DNA from: Isoetes taiwanensis
Lineage: Eukaryota > Streptophyta > Lycopodiopsida > Isoetales > Isoetaceae
DNA length: 64,000 bases
NCBI GenBank assembly: GCA_021234155.1
Contig: JAJEKV010000006.1
Location: 10,197,003 to 10,261,002 of the forward strand
Reading direction: 5' to 3'
The notes beneath the pieces were generated by a model. The model was not told the DNA's origin, did no database searches, and was given only the letters and a program-made list of their open reading frames with translations. Of the stretch, positions 32,632-43,726 are shown piece by piece (the first letter of the stretch is position 1; the number at the start of each line of letters is the position of its first letter). Both the position numbers and the translations under genes were made by a program.

Positions 32632-33219
32632 TGTTAGTCCCTGTGCCTCTGGTTCGGGACTATTCATGCATCTGACGGACCAGGTCAAGCTCAAGGATCC
32701 ACAGACAGCCGCGGGTCAGCCCGTCAAAAGCCCGACAAAAGACCAAGCGGCCGGACCACGCGGTCAAAGCACTCGGTGCGCTACCAAGAGGCCCAGCGAC
32801 AAGTGATGACCCGTCACCGCCCGTGTCGGGCGTCGGCGTGATTCTAGGAATTTCAAGAGGCACCGCCAACATTCCGCAAATCAGGCCTCCTTCGTGAGTC
32901 GGCAGAGATCGGTCAGAAGTGTCTATATTGGGCGAGGCCATTGTACTATATATATGAGTAGAGCTAGCACATGAGTGGCGGATGAGTTTTGAGTCTTGTC
33001 TCTCTTCAGTCTTCTCTCGATTGCGAGAGCTCATGTATGTTCATCATTGATATCAAGGAAGCTTATCATTTTCCTCTCATTGTTCTCTTTTGTTCTGTTT
33101 TCTTCTTCTTGTTCTTCTCTTGCAAATCCCGCGTGACATAGTCCCCCGGATTCTCCTGTTAGATCCAACGGTCCACGGAGGGGTTTGTCTTCAGGGAGTT
33201 CGAACCTGCACCCCAAACA
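32632..33219 (+). repeat. 5' LTR of the gypsy element
   Basis: This 588-bp LTR has ACTATATATATGAG near 32945 as probable TATA box. The 200 bp around TTGCGAGAGCTCATGTATG are identical in both LTRs, while the first 300 bp differ mainly at CG against CWG sites. CATGCCGCCGCTGGGGTGCGG just after it is the candidate primer-binding region. Confidence 0.9.
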
Positions 33220-33269
33220 CCATGCCGCCGCTGGGGTGCGGATTCGATTTTTTCTTTCTTCATGCCGCC

Positions 33270-36170
33270 ATGTTCCGTCCAAACTTCACGCCAGAAGAAC
33301 TTCTTTCCCAGACGGCGTCTCGCTTGGAGCGCCATCATCGAAGGGAAGCTGTTCGTGACATGTATGGATCTGCTTACGACATTGAGGGAGGCCACATTCG
33401 GTCTAGGGCTCAGTCGGCGCCACCCACCCCTCGTGTCATGTCTCGTCCAAATTCTCCGCCTCAAGCGTGCAAACATTGCTCACAGCCTCAGTCTCCTCAT
33501 CACTATCAGGAGCCCTATCCGGCTCCAACTGCTCAACCTTACTTTCATACCCCAGAACATGCCTTCATCCATCACTCTTCTGGCCATACGCCTCTGCCTT
33601 CACAACCATCATCTCCTACGGGTGGACAGGGATATCCACATGTCTCTTTTGCTCCTCCCCAGGAATTTCCCTTCCCTACCTTTCCCACCGCTCTTCAAGC
33701 ATTTTACAATCTTACAGACCTCAAACCCAATGATCAGGCACCTCCAGTACCCCCACCTCAGCCACCCCTTCAGCAGGGTCTTTCCAGCACCATACCCCCT
33801 CCAACTCCACCTCAATATCCTCACTCATATGTTCCTGTCCAGCCCAGCACTTTTACCTCTACCTTTCAGACCCTTAAGCTGACTTATCCCACCTTTGGCA
33901 ACACGAAAGGCAAACCTTTAGACCAAAGTGCTCAGGCCCACATGGAAGAATTTGAGGCTCTGGCTGTCCTGAATGGTCATGCGCAACCTCAACTGAAATT
34001 CCACATCTTTTCCACCACATTGCGTGGCTCCCCTCATCAATGGCTCATGTCCAACAAAAGTCACTGGAAACAAGATTGGTCCGAAATGAAAACTGCTTTT
34101 CTTTCTCACTATGGGACCACGGATGATGATCAACTTCATCTCAAGCAACTCAATGACCTTCAACAAGAGCCCACGGAGTCTGCCCGGGATTTTGCAGACC
34201 GTCTTCACATTCTGCTCAGCAAACTCAAGGAGTACCCCACGAGAGCGGATCTTGGTGCGGTTTCTCCAAGGACTTCCTCCGGCTATCGGACTCATGATGA
34301 ATACTGCGCTCAAGACTTTGGAGCGGGCTATCGATCTTGTCAATCACTCGGTCAATGTTTCCTCCCGTGGGCGTGGCTCTTGAGAGCTCCCTTTCATTCC
34401 ACCGTCATGGTTCCCCAATTTGTTGTTCAACCTCCACACGCCAATCCAGTAGCCAATGATCGGATCTGGTGCCATATGCGCAAATATCAAGGCCACTTGG
34501 CGAATGAGTGCAACTCCACCAATGGCCCGCCTCATTGTAAAGCGATGCAACATGTGCAATCATGCCCGCGGAAGAGTGCACCGCACTCATCCTACACCTT
34601 TCCGCAACAAGATGGTTTATCAAGTGCAAACAACACCTCGGCACCAATTGCCATATCCAGCGACCACCCTTTGCAGCGCAACCCAATCAACTCTATCAGC
34701 AAGCGGGGGCAACAACGGGGACCCAACACACATCCTCCTTTTGATCCTTGGCTTCGGTGTTATCACCGCCGGGAATGGGGTCATACTACCTGCGTGTCCT
34801 CAACTTCCACAAGTTCAGGTGCAGCTTCCTGGCACAAATCAGACCACATCGGTCCGCCTCACGGCTTACCAACTTTGGATTGCCAATGGCAAACAAGGCC
34901 CGCGTCCGGTTCTTCGGAAGCCACCTCGTGCACCTCAGCAATCACGCTATCAACCAGCTCCTGCAAATCAACCTCAGATGGATCAACAAGCACAGGAAGA
35001 AATTTTTCAAGCTCTCAATCCTCCAGTCCAGCCGTCAAATTGGGTTGGTTTAGTCTCACGCCAGACTGTATGCCACGCCCCTTAACCATTATTCCTAATG
35101 GCACGCAACCTGCCTTTGCCGTCGACACAATTCCTCATGCAGAAGGCAAAAAGGTCCATTTTGCACCTGACTTGGAGAAACTCATGCCGAATGTCATGCC
35201 TAAAGTTCGCCAAAGCATTTTGAACCTCATGCAAGCTGCTGAAGGCCGCACGTTGGCTAATGTTCATGCCACCACTAGAGCTCAACAAAGACAAGACGCA
35301 CCTTCCATGTCTCACTCTCCACGCTCTCAGCCACATCCAAATATCGCTGCTGAGGTAGAACTACTCAAAGAAGTTGCTGCTTCCTTACCACGCACTCCCG
35401 CACCTGTGGATCCCGCAGATCCTTTTTCTCATGTGCCTCTGGAACTCCAAGAGGAGCTGGCAAAAATCAAAATTCCTCTAAGTCTTGCAACGATTTTGAA
35501 ACTCTGTCCTGCTCTCAAGGACCAGTTACCACTCCCGACTGTTTTGGTTGGGGCTGTTGCTACCTCTACACCCACGGTACATGCCACGGTGGGCAATCAG
35601 CAAGTCAACCATGTTCAAATTGATGGAGGTAGCGCAGTTAATCTCATCACGGATAAACTCCGCAAACAAATGGGCATCAAACAACTCTATCGTGCCCCAT
35701 ATGACATCAAATTGGCCAATGGCCATATCACGAGACCTCAAGGCGTCACGCCTCTTCTTCACATCAACATTGGTGATCTCAGATTCCCCTTGGAATTTGG
35801 TGTTTGGAAGGCTGGAGAAGATCCAGGTGATTATGAAATGTTGGTCGGCAGACCTTTTCTCCGCCAGGCCAAGAGTATCCATTACTGGGCCACGGATCAG
35901 TTAGTCATCACAGATGGTCACCTCAATGCCACCATGGATTTGGAAACAGGCAAAATCATTTCCGTCGACAATGCTGAACCCTCTCTCTCCGACACCGACT
36001 CTGAGGACGCCCAGAATATTTATCAAGTTCAGGCTCCACCTGTGAGTCTGCCTCTGTCATCCTACCCCGAATATGCTGATCCTTGGGGAGCAATGACTCT
36101 TGATCGGGACGGCCGCGGTTTGCTTTGCTTGACCCTTACGGCTCCTTGCAATCGCATTCAAGCGTGTTGA
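33270..36170 (+). pseudogene. Gypsy gag and protease, frame-shuffled inside
   Basis: From the ATG at 33270 a long open frame runs to 36170. The first 300 residues are Pro/Gln-rich. The capsid-like part follows (AHMEEFEALAVLNGHAQ, then LRGSPHQWLMSNKSHWKQDW). Between about 34240 and 34390 the natural gag sequence sits in another frame (RILVRFLQGLPPAIGLMMNT). Two knuckle-like sites, CHMRKYQGHLANEC and CYHRREWGHTTC, each have Arg where the second Cys belongs. The protease has VQIDGGSAVNLITDKL and a later EMLVGRPFLRQ. The protein as read would be defective, but some lesions may be sequence errors. Confidence 0.82.
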
Positions 36171-36289
36171 TCACTTTTTAGATCTTTGAACCTCTTGCCA
36201 CTCTTGTAGATGTACACATTTGTTATGAAGCAACCTGCTTGATGACTTTCAAGCAACCTCTCTTTTTCACCCGCAGGCCACGCATCTGT

Positions 36290-37705
36290 TATGCTTCAAC
36301 CTCCTGCTCATATTGTCGGGACGGAAGTTATCCCCATATTCGGACTCGGCGCCGAAATTGTGGACATAGGCAACAATCACCGTGTCGAATTGTCGCCAAT
36401 CTTAGAGCACCCTATCGTAGCGAGGCCGCCACGCTCTTCAAAAGTTCAAACACATTTTAGCTGGAGCTACGAGAGATCTTTGGGGATCAACAAAACCTTG
36501 GGGAACTCACCATTCCTACCAAGTCCGATGCACGCCAGCCTAGCAACGGCAGTCACCGGCTCAACCCCAACCGTGATGGAGCGTCAAGGCGGAAATTGAC
36601 AAACTCCTTCTTTGCGGGTTTGATCTATGAGGTCAAACATTCGAGTGGGTGAGCCCCATCGTCATTGCACTCAAACACAATGGTAAGATCGGCGTTTGCG
36701 TGGACTACCAGAAAACTCAATCGAGCCCGCGGGCGTGATCATTTTCCACTACCCTTCACGGACCAGGTTCCGGAAGAGGTTCTTTGGACATGAGATGTAC
36801 TCCTTCATGGATGGTTTTTTGGCTACAATCAGATCCCAATCAAAGAATCGATCAACTCAAGACTACCTTCACCACCCGGTAAGGCACTTTTTGCCTACAA
36901 GGTGGTTCCTTTTGGATTATCAAACTCTCCATCCACGTTTCAACGTATCATGCTCTCGATTTTTCATGATTTTATGAAGGAAAATCCCTTCTTGCAAATT
37001 TTTCAAGATGACTTCTCTTTTACAGTTCCATGGCTGACCATTTGGATAAATTGGAACTCGTCTTTCGAAATGTGATGAGTCCGGCATTAGTCTCAATCAG
37101 AAATGCACCTTTTGCGTCACCGGTGTGTTCTTGTTGGGACATGTGGTCGCAAAGCGGTATCACCACGGATCACGCCAAAATCAATTTGTGTGCTCAAGGC
37201 TCAAGCACCGGCCAATATCAAGGAAACACGCTCTTTCTTGGGTAAGGTCAATTATTACTCCACCTTCATTCCCGGACTCGCAGCCATTGCGGATCCCATT
37301 CATAAACTCACGGGTGATGAATCCACGGGCTTGGAATTCCCAGCGGATGCCGCTTCCAACAGGTTGAAGCTCTTGCTTACTCAGGGCTCGGTTCTTGTTC
37401 CTCCTCAATGGGACAAGCCCTTTCATGTCCATGTCGATGTCTCGCCTTTGCTATTGAGCCGTTCTTTCTCAAGAATATGATCTATTAATCGACAAACCAA
37501 ACCGCTTACGCCAACCGAAAACTCAATTTCTTTGAACGCAACTACTCTCGCCACAGAGGCGAGAAGCCTTGGGTTTAATTTTTCTGCGGCCCAACGCTTC
37601 GTCATTATCTTTTTGGGCGGTCGGATCAAATTCTTTGTTGACCACCGGGCACTTCTTTATTTGATCAACAAATCCACGCCCACGGGCCGCATTGCTCGTT
37701 AGGTC
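36290..37705 (+). pseudogene. Gypsy reverse transcriptase and RNase H, many frame breaks
   Basis: RT pieces in changing frames include WVSPIVIAL, CVDYQK, HEMYSFMDGF, FAYKVVPFGLSN, STFQRIMLSIFHDFM and a QDDF active-site box. FLGKVNYYSTFIPGLAAIADPIHKL follows, then RNase H pieces (HVHVDVS, FFVDHRALLYLINKSTP). Nearly every break has CG or CCG where a CTG codon part would keep the frame (36641, 36849, 37154, 37443). Confidence 0.85.
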
Positions 37706-37949
37706 CTCTTCGCAAGAATTTGCACCTTTTGAAATTGTTCACAAGGTGGCAAATCTCATATTGTCCGGATTATCTTTCACGCATCCACACGGATGATCCC
37801 TCCATTTGGAGTCTCGGACGCCTTTCCGACGCTCAACTCTTTACGGTCACGGCAACACCTCATTGGTTTCATGATTTTCAGCGGTATCTCCTCACAGCGC
37901 TTCCACGGGAGGACGCCATGCTCTCCGATAAGCGACAATCCCGTCGACA

Positions 37950-39129
37950 TCAATTTCTCCGCGAGGTGGTGACTACACCATGGTTGCAGGCCATCTTTAC
38001 AAAAGGGTAAGGATACCATCCTTCGACTGGCGTGTTCTCCCTCATGAGGTCCCAGATATTGTTCGAGAAGCCCATGAAGGGCTCGGAGGTGGTCATTTTC
38101 ATGGAGACACCACGGCACGCAAAATCCTTCTTGCTGGTTATTTTTGGCCCACGCTCTTCAAAGACGCTCACGCCCACGCCCGCACGTGTGATGCTTGCCA
38201 GCGTGTGGGACGGCCCACGGCCCGTGACGCTCTTCCCTTGACGCCGGTTGCCACGCCACTTCCCTTCAGCAAATGGGGAATGGATTTTGTGGGACCCATC
38301 GATCCTCCTGCGCGGCACACCCGTGCCCGCTACATTCTGGTTCTCACTGACTACGCTACCAAATGGGCGGAAGCTTGCGCACTTCCAGACAACACTGCGG
38401 CAAGCACAGCCAAGGTTATCTATCAACAAATCATCACGCGATTCGGCTGCCCCACGGAGCTGGTCAGTGATCGTGGTGTCCACTTTATCAATCATACCAT
38501 CAAGGAGCTGACGGATTATCTCCTGATACATCATCACAAGAGCACACCTTACTATCCTCAAGGCAATGGTTTGGCGTAGCACCAAACAAGACTCGGTCAC
38601 AATTCTCAAGAAAATTTGTGACGCTTCTCAGACGATTTGGCAAAACAAGCTTCCTACTGTTCTTTGGGCTTACAATACTTGTTTCAAAATAGCTACGGGT
38701 CACACTCCTTTCAAATTGGTTTATGGTCAAGAAGCTCTCATGCCTTTTGAGTACATTCTCCCCACTCTCCGTTTTCAACTGGCTACTGCCCATAATCCGC
38801 CTGCTGCACTCAAAGAAAGGGTTTATCAATTGGAACAGTTGGATGAACTTAGAAGAGATGCTTATATTCGTGTTCTTCATGGACAACAGTTGCAAAAATC
38901 TTTACATGACAAACGGCTGAAGACAAAAACATTCAACGAAGGAGATTTGGTTCTTCTTTATGATTCTCGGTACAAAAATTTTCCGGGTAAACTTAAGTTT
39001 CGTTGGCTTGGCCCTTATCAAATTGTTCAAGTGGTTCGACCCAGCGTTTTTCAACTGGCTGAGTTAGACGGCACTCCATTACCTACACTGGTTAATGGCT
39101 TCCGCCTCAAAACATTTCATCCCACGTAG
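37950..39129 (+). pseudogene. Gypsy integrase
   Basis: The HHCC zinc region is in EAHEGLGGGHFHG and TCDACQRVGRPT. Catalytic acids are in KWGMDFVGPID, ELVSDRGVHF and the PYYPQGNGLA region. There, near 38576, one frame change moves into the C-terminal frame (LWAYNTCFKIATGHTPFKLV, then KFRWLGPYQIVQVVRP). The integrase ends at TAG 39127-39129. The two halves overlap and need one frame correction. Confidence 0.87.
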
Positions 39130-39322
39130 TTTAAAATCAACAAACAGATGCAGTTCAAGACACAACCACACCCGAAAGTGACTAAAACAGTGGCATATTA
39201 TATTATAGGTGGAATTTTTTACAAAATGTGGGCACAGCCCAGCTATTTCCGCTATGGGCACTGCCCTATATACAAAAACGGGCTCAGAGCCCTATCTACT
39301 AAGTCCTAAGAAGCAAAACCCT

Positions 39323-39442
39323 CTACTCCGGGTTCGGAGCAGAGGTGATGCGCATGATGTGGTAGAGGTTCTGCTCAGGGTCCCAGCGAAGGTGCAGAAC
39401 CACCTCCATCGCGTTGGTCTTCGGATCGGGATGTTCAGCCAT
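39323..39442 (-). CDS. Antisense small ORF 2 inside the gypsy element, 39 residues
   Basis: It starts MAEHPDPKTNAMEVV and continues LHLRWDPEQNLYHIMRI. It is the second of two minus-strand ORFs that overlap or adjoin in different frames behind a CTATATAAG box. It is weakly supported on its own. Some Tat-lineage elements carry antisense genes in this position, which makes it plausible. Confidence 0.3.
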   Translation of the reverse strand: MAEHPDPKTNAMEVVLHLRWDPEQNLYHIMRITSAPNPE

Positions 39443-39451
39443 CCCGGCACA

Positions 39452-39589
39452 CTAGCCATCCATTCTCAGGCCACGATTGTGGCAGCGCCAGAGGTCCAGA
39501 CAATCCATCTTGCAGGTAATCCACTCCTGACAGTTAGTGGGCATAGTGCAGTCCTCGTTCAAACCAGCAGCAGCCATGCTGAGCGCCAT
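39452..39589 (-). CDS. Antisense small ORF 1 inside the gypsy element, 45 residues, Cys-rich
   Basis: ATG at 39589, stop at 39452-39454. There are five Cys (14, 20, 26, 30, 36), including CQEWITCKMDC. A TATA-like CTATATAAG on the minus strand lies about 45 bp upstream (about 39630). It lies between integrase and the sense accessory ORF. It could be real, a degraded exon or chance. Confidence 0.35.
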   Translation of the reverse strand: MALSMAAAGLNEDCTMPTNCQEWITCKMDCLDLWRCHNRGLRMDG

Positions 39590-40117
39590 CGGATGCCTTT
39601 GCTTCACTCCCAGTTCGTCTTATATAGCCAACTGAGGAACTCCTTGTCGACGTGGACCAATCACAAAAATCGCCAACGTGTTTGCAATGCAAGGCTGTTT
39701 CTAAAATGAGAATCTTTTCTCCCGCCGCATATCTAGCCATGGTACCTTCTGACACATTCCTTTTAATGATATCCCACCGAGTTTGCGGCATTAAATGCCA
39801 TTCCTTCTTTTCACGCCCGTCGAACATTAATGTGTGTCCTTTGGCCACCTGTCACATCCCATCATTCTCTCACGCCTCCTCTCCACCGTTCATTACTTCT
39901 CCCTTTGTTGTTTGGGGACTTAGCCAAATTTTTGCCTCTCAATCACCTACTTAGCATCTTTTCGACACTGGCACCATCAGCGGTTGCGGCCGACCTTATC
40001 ATGCCTTTCGCCCCACCTTTTTGCGCCCTAAACCTTTTCGTCTCTCCCGCCTTCGTCTTACGTTCTCTGCTCTCTCGCCTTCTTCAAGCGGTTCCTTACG
40101 TTCAAAGCGCTTTTGCC

Positions 40118-43099
40118 ATGGCTGCCCCAAACTTTCTACACTTCAAGCTTACGCTCCAAGGGATGCGACTCTTTTCGGTCGTGTCTTTCGACGCCCACCT
40201 TTCGAGAGGCCCTTGTTGGTCCGGAAGTCGGGGAAGTTCGCGAGCGCCACAAGCTTTACAATTTTCACAAATGGAGCTCGGCCCCAAATCCGGCACAATT
40301 CGCAGAGTTCATCGCACACATCGTCAACAGCCGGAAGGATTTGCTACTGGTGGTCGATGGCACCACCATTTTACTTACTCAAACATTTGATTTCTCGGGT
40401 ATTCCGCATCCCTTTGCAAAACCGGTCTCTTGGGCTGATTCTGGGACATGGACATCACTTTCGGTTTAGGCGCTCTTGCTTATCAAGCCAACCAGCATCG
40501 CCTCACAAATATTGCCAAACCACATGAAACTTTTGTGAAGTTTCTGTGGCGTAAATTGCTTGGGCATTCCATTAAGAACACCCACATCAATAAGCCGTTT
40601 TATAATATGGTCATCACCTTGCCATTCACTCCACTCTGCGCATGTCGATTGGCCTCGGCTTTTATTCTACCGAGTCTTCTTCAAGAAGTCGACCGCATTC
40701 GGGCCCCCCCTCCTGTCTCTCGAAATTTCCGTGGGTGGCCATCTTCAGGCCCTCATTCGTCATTATCTTCTTGTTCTTGAGAGCCCTTCCACTTCCCATA
40801 CCTCCACTCGAGCTCTCTGCATTCCCGTCAAACTCAACAAAGTTGTACCTTCACGCCCAACCTCCCTCGTCTGTTCAACATCGGACCATGCATGTCCTTT
40901 GTCTCCTCTTCTTCCTCACGAGGCCACGCCTTCCAATTCCCATCATGCCTCTCAACAATCTCGGATAAGGCAAAGAACAGGCCCCTGCACCTCCCCATCC
41001 TCGGCGGCTCTGTACAAATTCCAGCAAGATGTTCAAGCAGCCGCCATGCGGTTACATGCATCGAGGAGGCTCTCATGATCGGTGTTCAGCGTCCCCGAGG
41101 CTTCCCGATCTTTGTTCAAAGAGACCTTCAAGCTGCCACCGCCCATGTTCAAACCTTGAAGCCCAACTTCAAGAAAAGCACGCGGCTCTATTACGAAGGC
41201 GTATAGATCTCACCGGTGCTTCTCGGGATCAGACCAGCCTACTTACAGATCAGCAGGCGCAGCTCCAAACTGAAATTCAGGACTTATTGGAACAGAACAA
41301 GTCCAAAGATACCCTCCTGGGTGAAAAGGAGAAACACATTGCTAAGCTAGACACCTTGTACTCAGAGCTTTGTGACAATTACAGCACTCAAGTTCAAAAT
41401 CTCACTGAGCGTGAAGCTCGACTCACCACCCTTGAAGCTCAGCTTTCCACGCTCACCAATCAGTTAACGTCCCTCCGGTTCGGCTTTTGAGGCTCGAAAC
41501 AAAAGGTCATCGATGACGCGGAGATTGCCACGCTTCGCCTCCATACTCCGGGGCAATCCTCTTCACATGCCACGCTTCCTGGTAAACGGGTCCGTGATCA
41601 GTCCCGTCTTTTGTTAGAAAAGGAGCATCGGATCCGTGACCTTGAACATCAGCTCCAGCAAGCAGTCCAATCTGCTGAGGAAGCCCAAACCAAACAGGAG
41701 GGATATCTTGACATTGCCACCAACATCCCGGTGGACTTCTCTACTCCTTCCAGCTATCTTGACTATGTGGTGGCCCGACGGCACCTCTTTCTTTTGAAAT
41801 GGTACGCGGCCAATGGCAATGTTCATCAACAGCCACTCAAAAGTGTGGACTTCCTTCGGATCTGGCCGGATCTTTCTATAGAAGACAAGGGTTTATTTTG
41901 TGCACTTAGTCTACGATCAGCTCACGGTTGAAGATCCTGAATTCGTCATCTTCCGAAGTTGTTCAGCCCATGGCTTATGTTTTCATGACTTCTACCTGGC
42001 GGATCTCCAGGATAAATTCGGGATGAGGCCCATCGTGTTTTTCGAGGCAACTCCAATCTTTGCTTGGTTGTTATCACCAACCAACAAATATTTCCAGGAT
42101 CTGCTTTCGATCTCGGACTTTTGAGCAGAGTACATGCGAATTGGCTCAGCACTTACCCGTGGGCGTGGGCGGTCGACGCGTTGGAACGAGGTAAACAAAA
42201 ATCGGGCGCACCACGATGATCTTGAGTTTGCCCGATTTATATGCGGCGACTTGGGAGGCTACAATCAACTCCGTGGCCTTTCTCGAAAGCAAAGACCATT
42301 CCCACGGGTTGGGTCAATCCTCCGTCTATCAATTACTCTCTACTTCGAATGGGACCATTGGTGTCGTGCTCTTGATCAAAATCTTGTTCAAGCATTCAGG
42401 GACATGGCTCGCAACCCACGCACACGGGCATGATTCCCTCTCCATATGCTTCCTTAGGGCCCCCTCATACGGTTCCTTTCTTGTGATTGGCGTCTTCCCT
42501 TTTGGGACGAAGGTCATGGATGGCACTGTTGGGTCGACTCATACTACCAGATCTCCACGGATCTCCGGTGGGATCCCCGATTTGTCGAGGCGCTCAATTG
42601 GGAGGATAATGCCACTTTGGACACTACTGAAAATTGGATTTACATCGGTAATGGCGTGGTTGGCAAAAGCCTGGCTGATGCCTTGCATGGTCTTGATACC
42701 TTCTTGCGAATCGCCACCACCTCACAGACCCTTCACCCACCGTCAAAATTTGGTTTTACGTCTTTGCTCTCAAATGCATCTGCTTTCGGCTCTTTAAATC
42801 GGCGGCCCAATCTTTCACTTTGCAATCCGAATGCGGCGTCGGTGCGCCGGTCTCAAAACTGCCTTCTCATGGGTGCCGGTTTGTTCCTTGGCCGCCCATC
42901 TTTGCTCACGGAAGACATGGTGCGCTCTCACTTCCTCATTGAGGCCCATCCTACCCTAGGGCTCAACACCCCGGCGCTCTTCAAACACGCCGGGACCTCC
43001 TTGCTCATTACCATAATGGGCGGAGCCTCATTCAGTGAAGATCACTTTCCATTTGCTTTGGTTTCCCCCACCCTCGGAAGCCATTCCTCCCTTTCTTGA
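40118..43099 (+). pseudogene. Gypsy 3' accessory ORF with coiled coil, frame-broken
   Basis: After integrase, sense coding continues in several frames from an ATG near 40118 (MAAPNFLHFK). Recognisable stretches are SFTIFTNGARPQ or its frame alternative LLLVVDGTTILLTQTFDFSG, a Gln/Leu-rich coiled coil at about 41160-41490 (LEQNKSKDTLLGEKEKHIAK), EKEHRIRDLEHQLQQAV at 41614, and FSTPSSYLDYVVARRHLFLL. Sequences near 42600-43099 are also open. I do not recognise the protein. It may be a second structural or regulatory protein of the element. Confidence 0.5.
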
Positions 43100-43124
43100 C
43101 CGAAAGTGTCGGTTGGTGGGGGAG

Positions 43125-43721
43125 TGTTAGATCTGTGCCCTCTGGTTGGGACTATTCATGCATCTGATGGACCAGGTCAAGCTCAAGGATCCACAGACGT
43201 GCACGGGTCAGCCGTCAAAAGCCCAAACAAAAGACCAAAAGCGGTGACCACTGCTTGATCAAAGCTGGAATCACGCTACCAAGAGGCGCCGCGACAAGTG
43301 ATGACTCGTCACCGCCCGTGTCAGCGTCAGCGTGATTCTAGGCATTTCAAGAGGCACCGCCAACATTCCTGCAAATCAGGCCTCCTTCCAGGAGTCGGCA
43401 CCGAGATCAGTCCGAGTGTCTATATTGGGCCAGAGGCCATTGTACTATATATATGAGTAGAGCTAGCACATGAGTGGCAGATGAGTTTTTGAGTCTTGTC
43501 TCTCTTCAGTCTTCTCTCGATTGCGAGAGCTCATGTATGTTCATCATTGATATCAAGGAAGCTTATCATTTTCCTCTCATTGTTCTCTTTTGTTCTGTTT
43601 TCTTCTTCTTGTTCTTCTCTTGCAAATCCCGCGTGACATAGTCCCCCGGATTCTCCTGTTAGATCCAACGGTCCTCACAGAGGGCTGTCTTGCAGGAGTT
43701 CCCGAACCCAGACCCCAAACA
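43125..43721 (+). repeat. 3' LTR of the gypsy element
   Basis: This 597-bp LTR is preceded by GGTTGGTGGGGGAG and followed by TTATT. It is identical to the 5' LTR over long stretches and differs at clustered CG/CTG/CAG sites. It has the same TATATATATGAG box near 43446. Confidence 0.92.
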
Positions 43722-43726
43722 TTATT

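Larger units (their letters stand above)
32632..43721 (+). mobile_element. Ty3/gypsy LTR retrotransposon, 11.1 kb, inserted in the DUF7869-type gene
   Basis: LTRs at 32632-33219 and 43125-43721 start TGTTAG and end CAAACA. The 5-bp duplication TTATT is exact, at 32627-32631 and 43722-43726. A purine-rich tract GGTTGGTGGGGGAG lies directly before the right LTR. Order is gag, protease, RT, RNase H, integrase, which is diagnostic for Ty3/gypsy. A DGG-type protease and about 4 kb of extra sequence after integrase suggest the plant Tat/Ogre-Athila side of the family (inference). Frames are broken in many places, often at CG. Confidence 0.93.

Noticed and set aside
32660-33034. Minus-strand frame over the gypsy 5' LTR
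   Set aside because: It spans the LTR, and the corresponding part of the other LTR does not keep it open.
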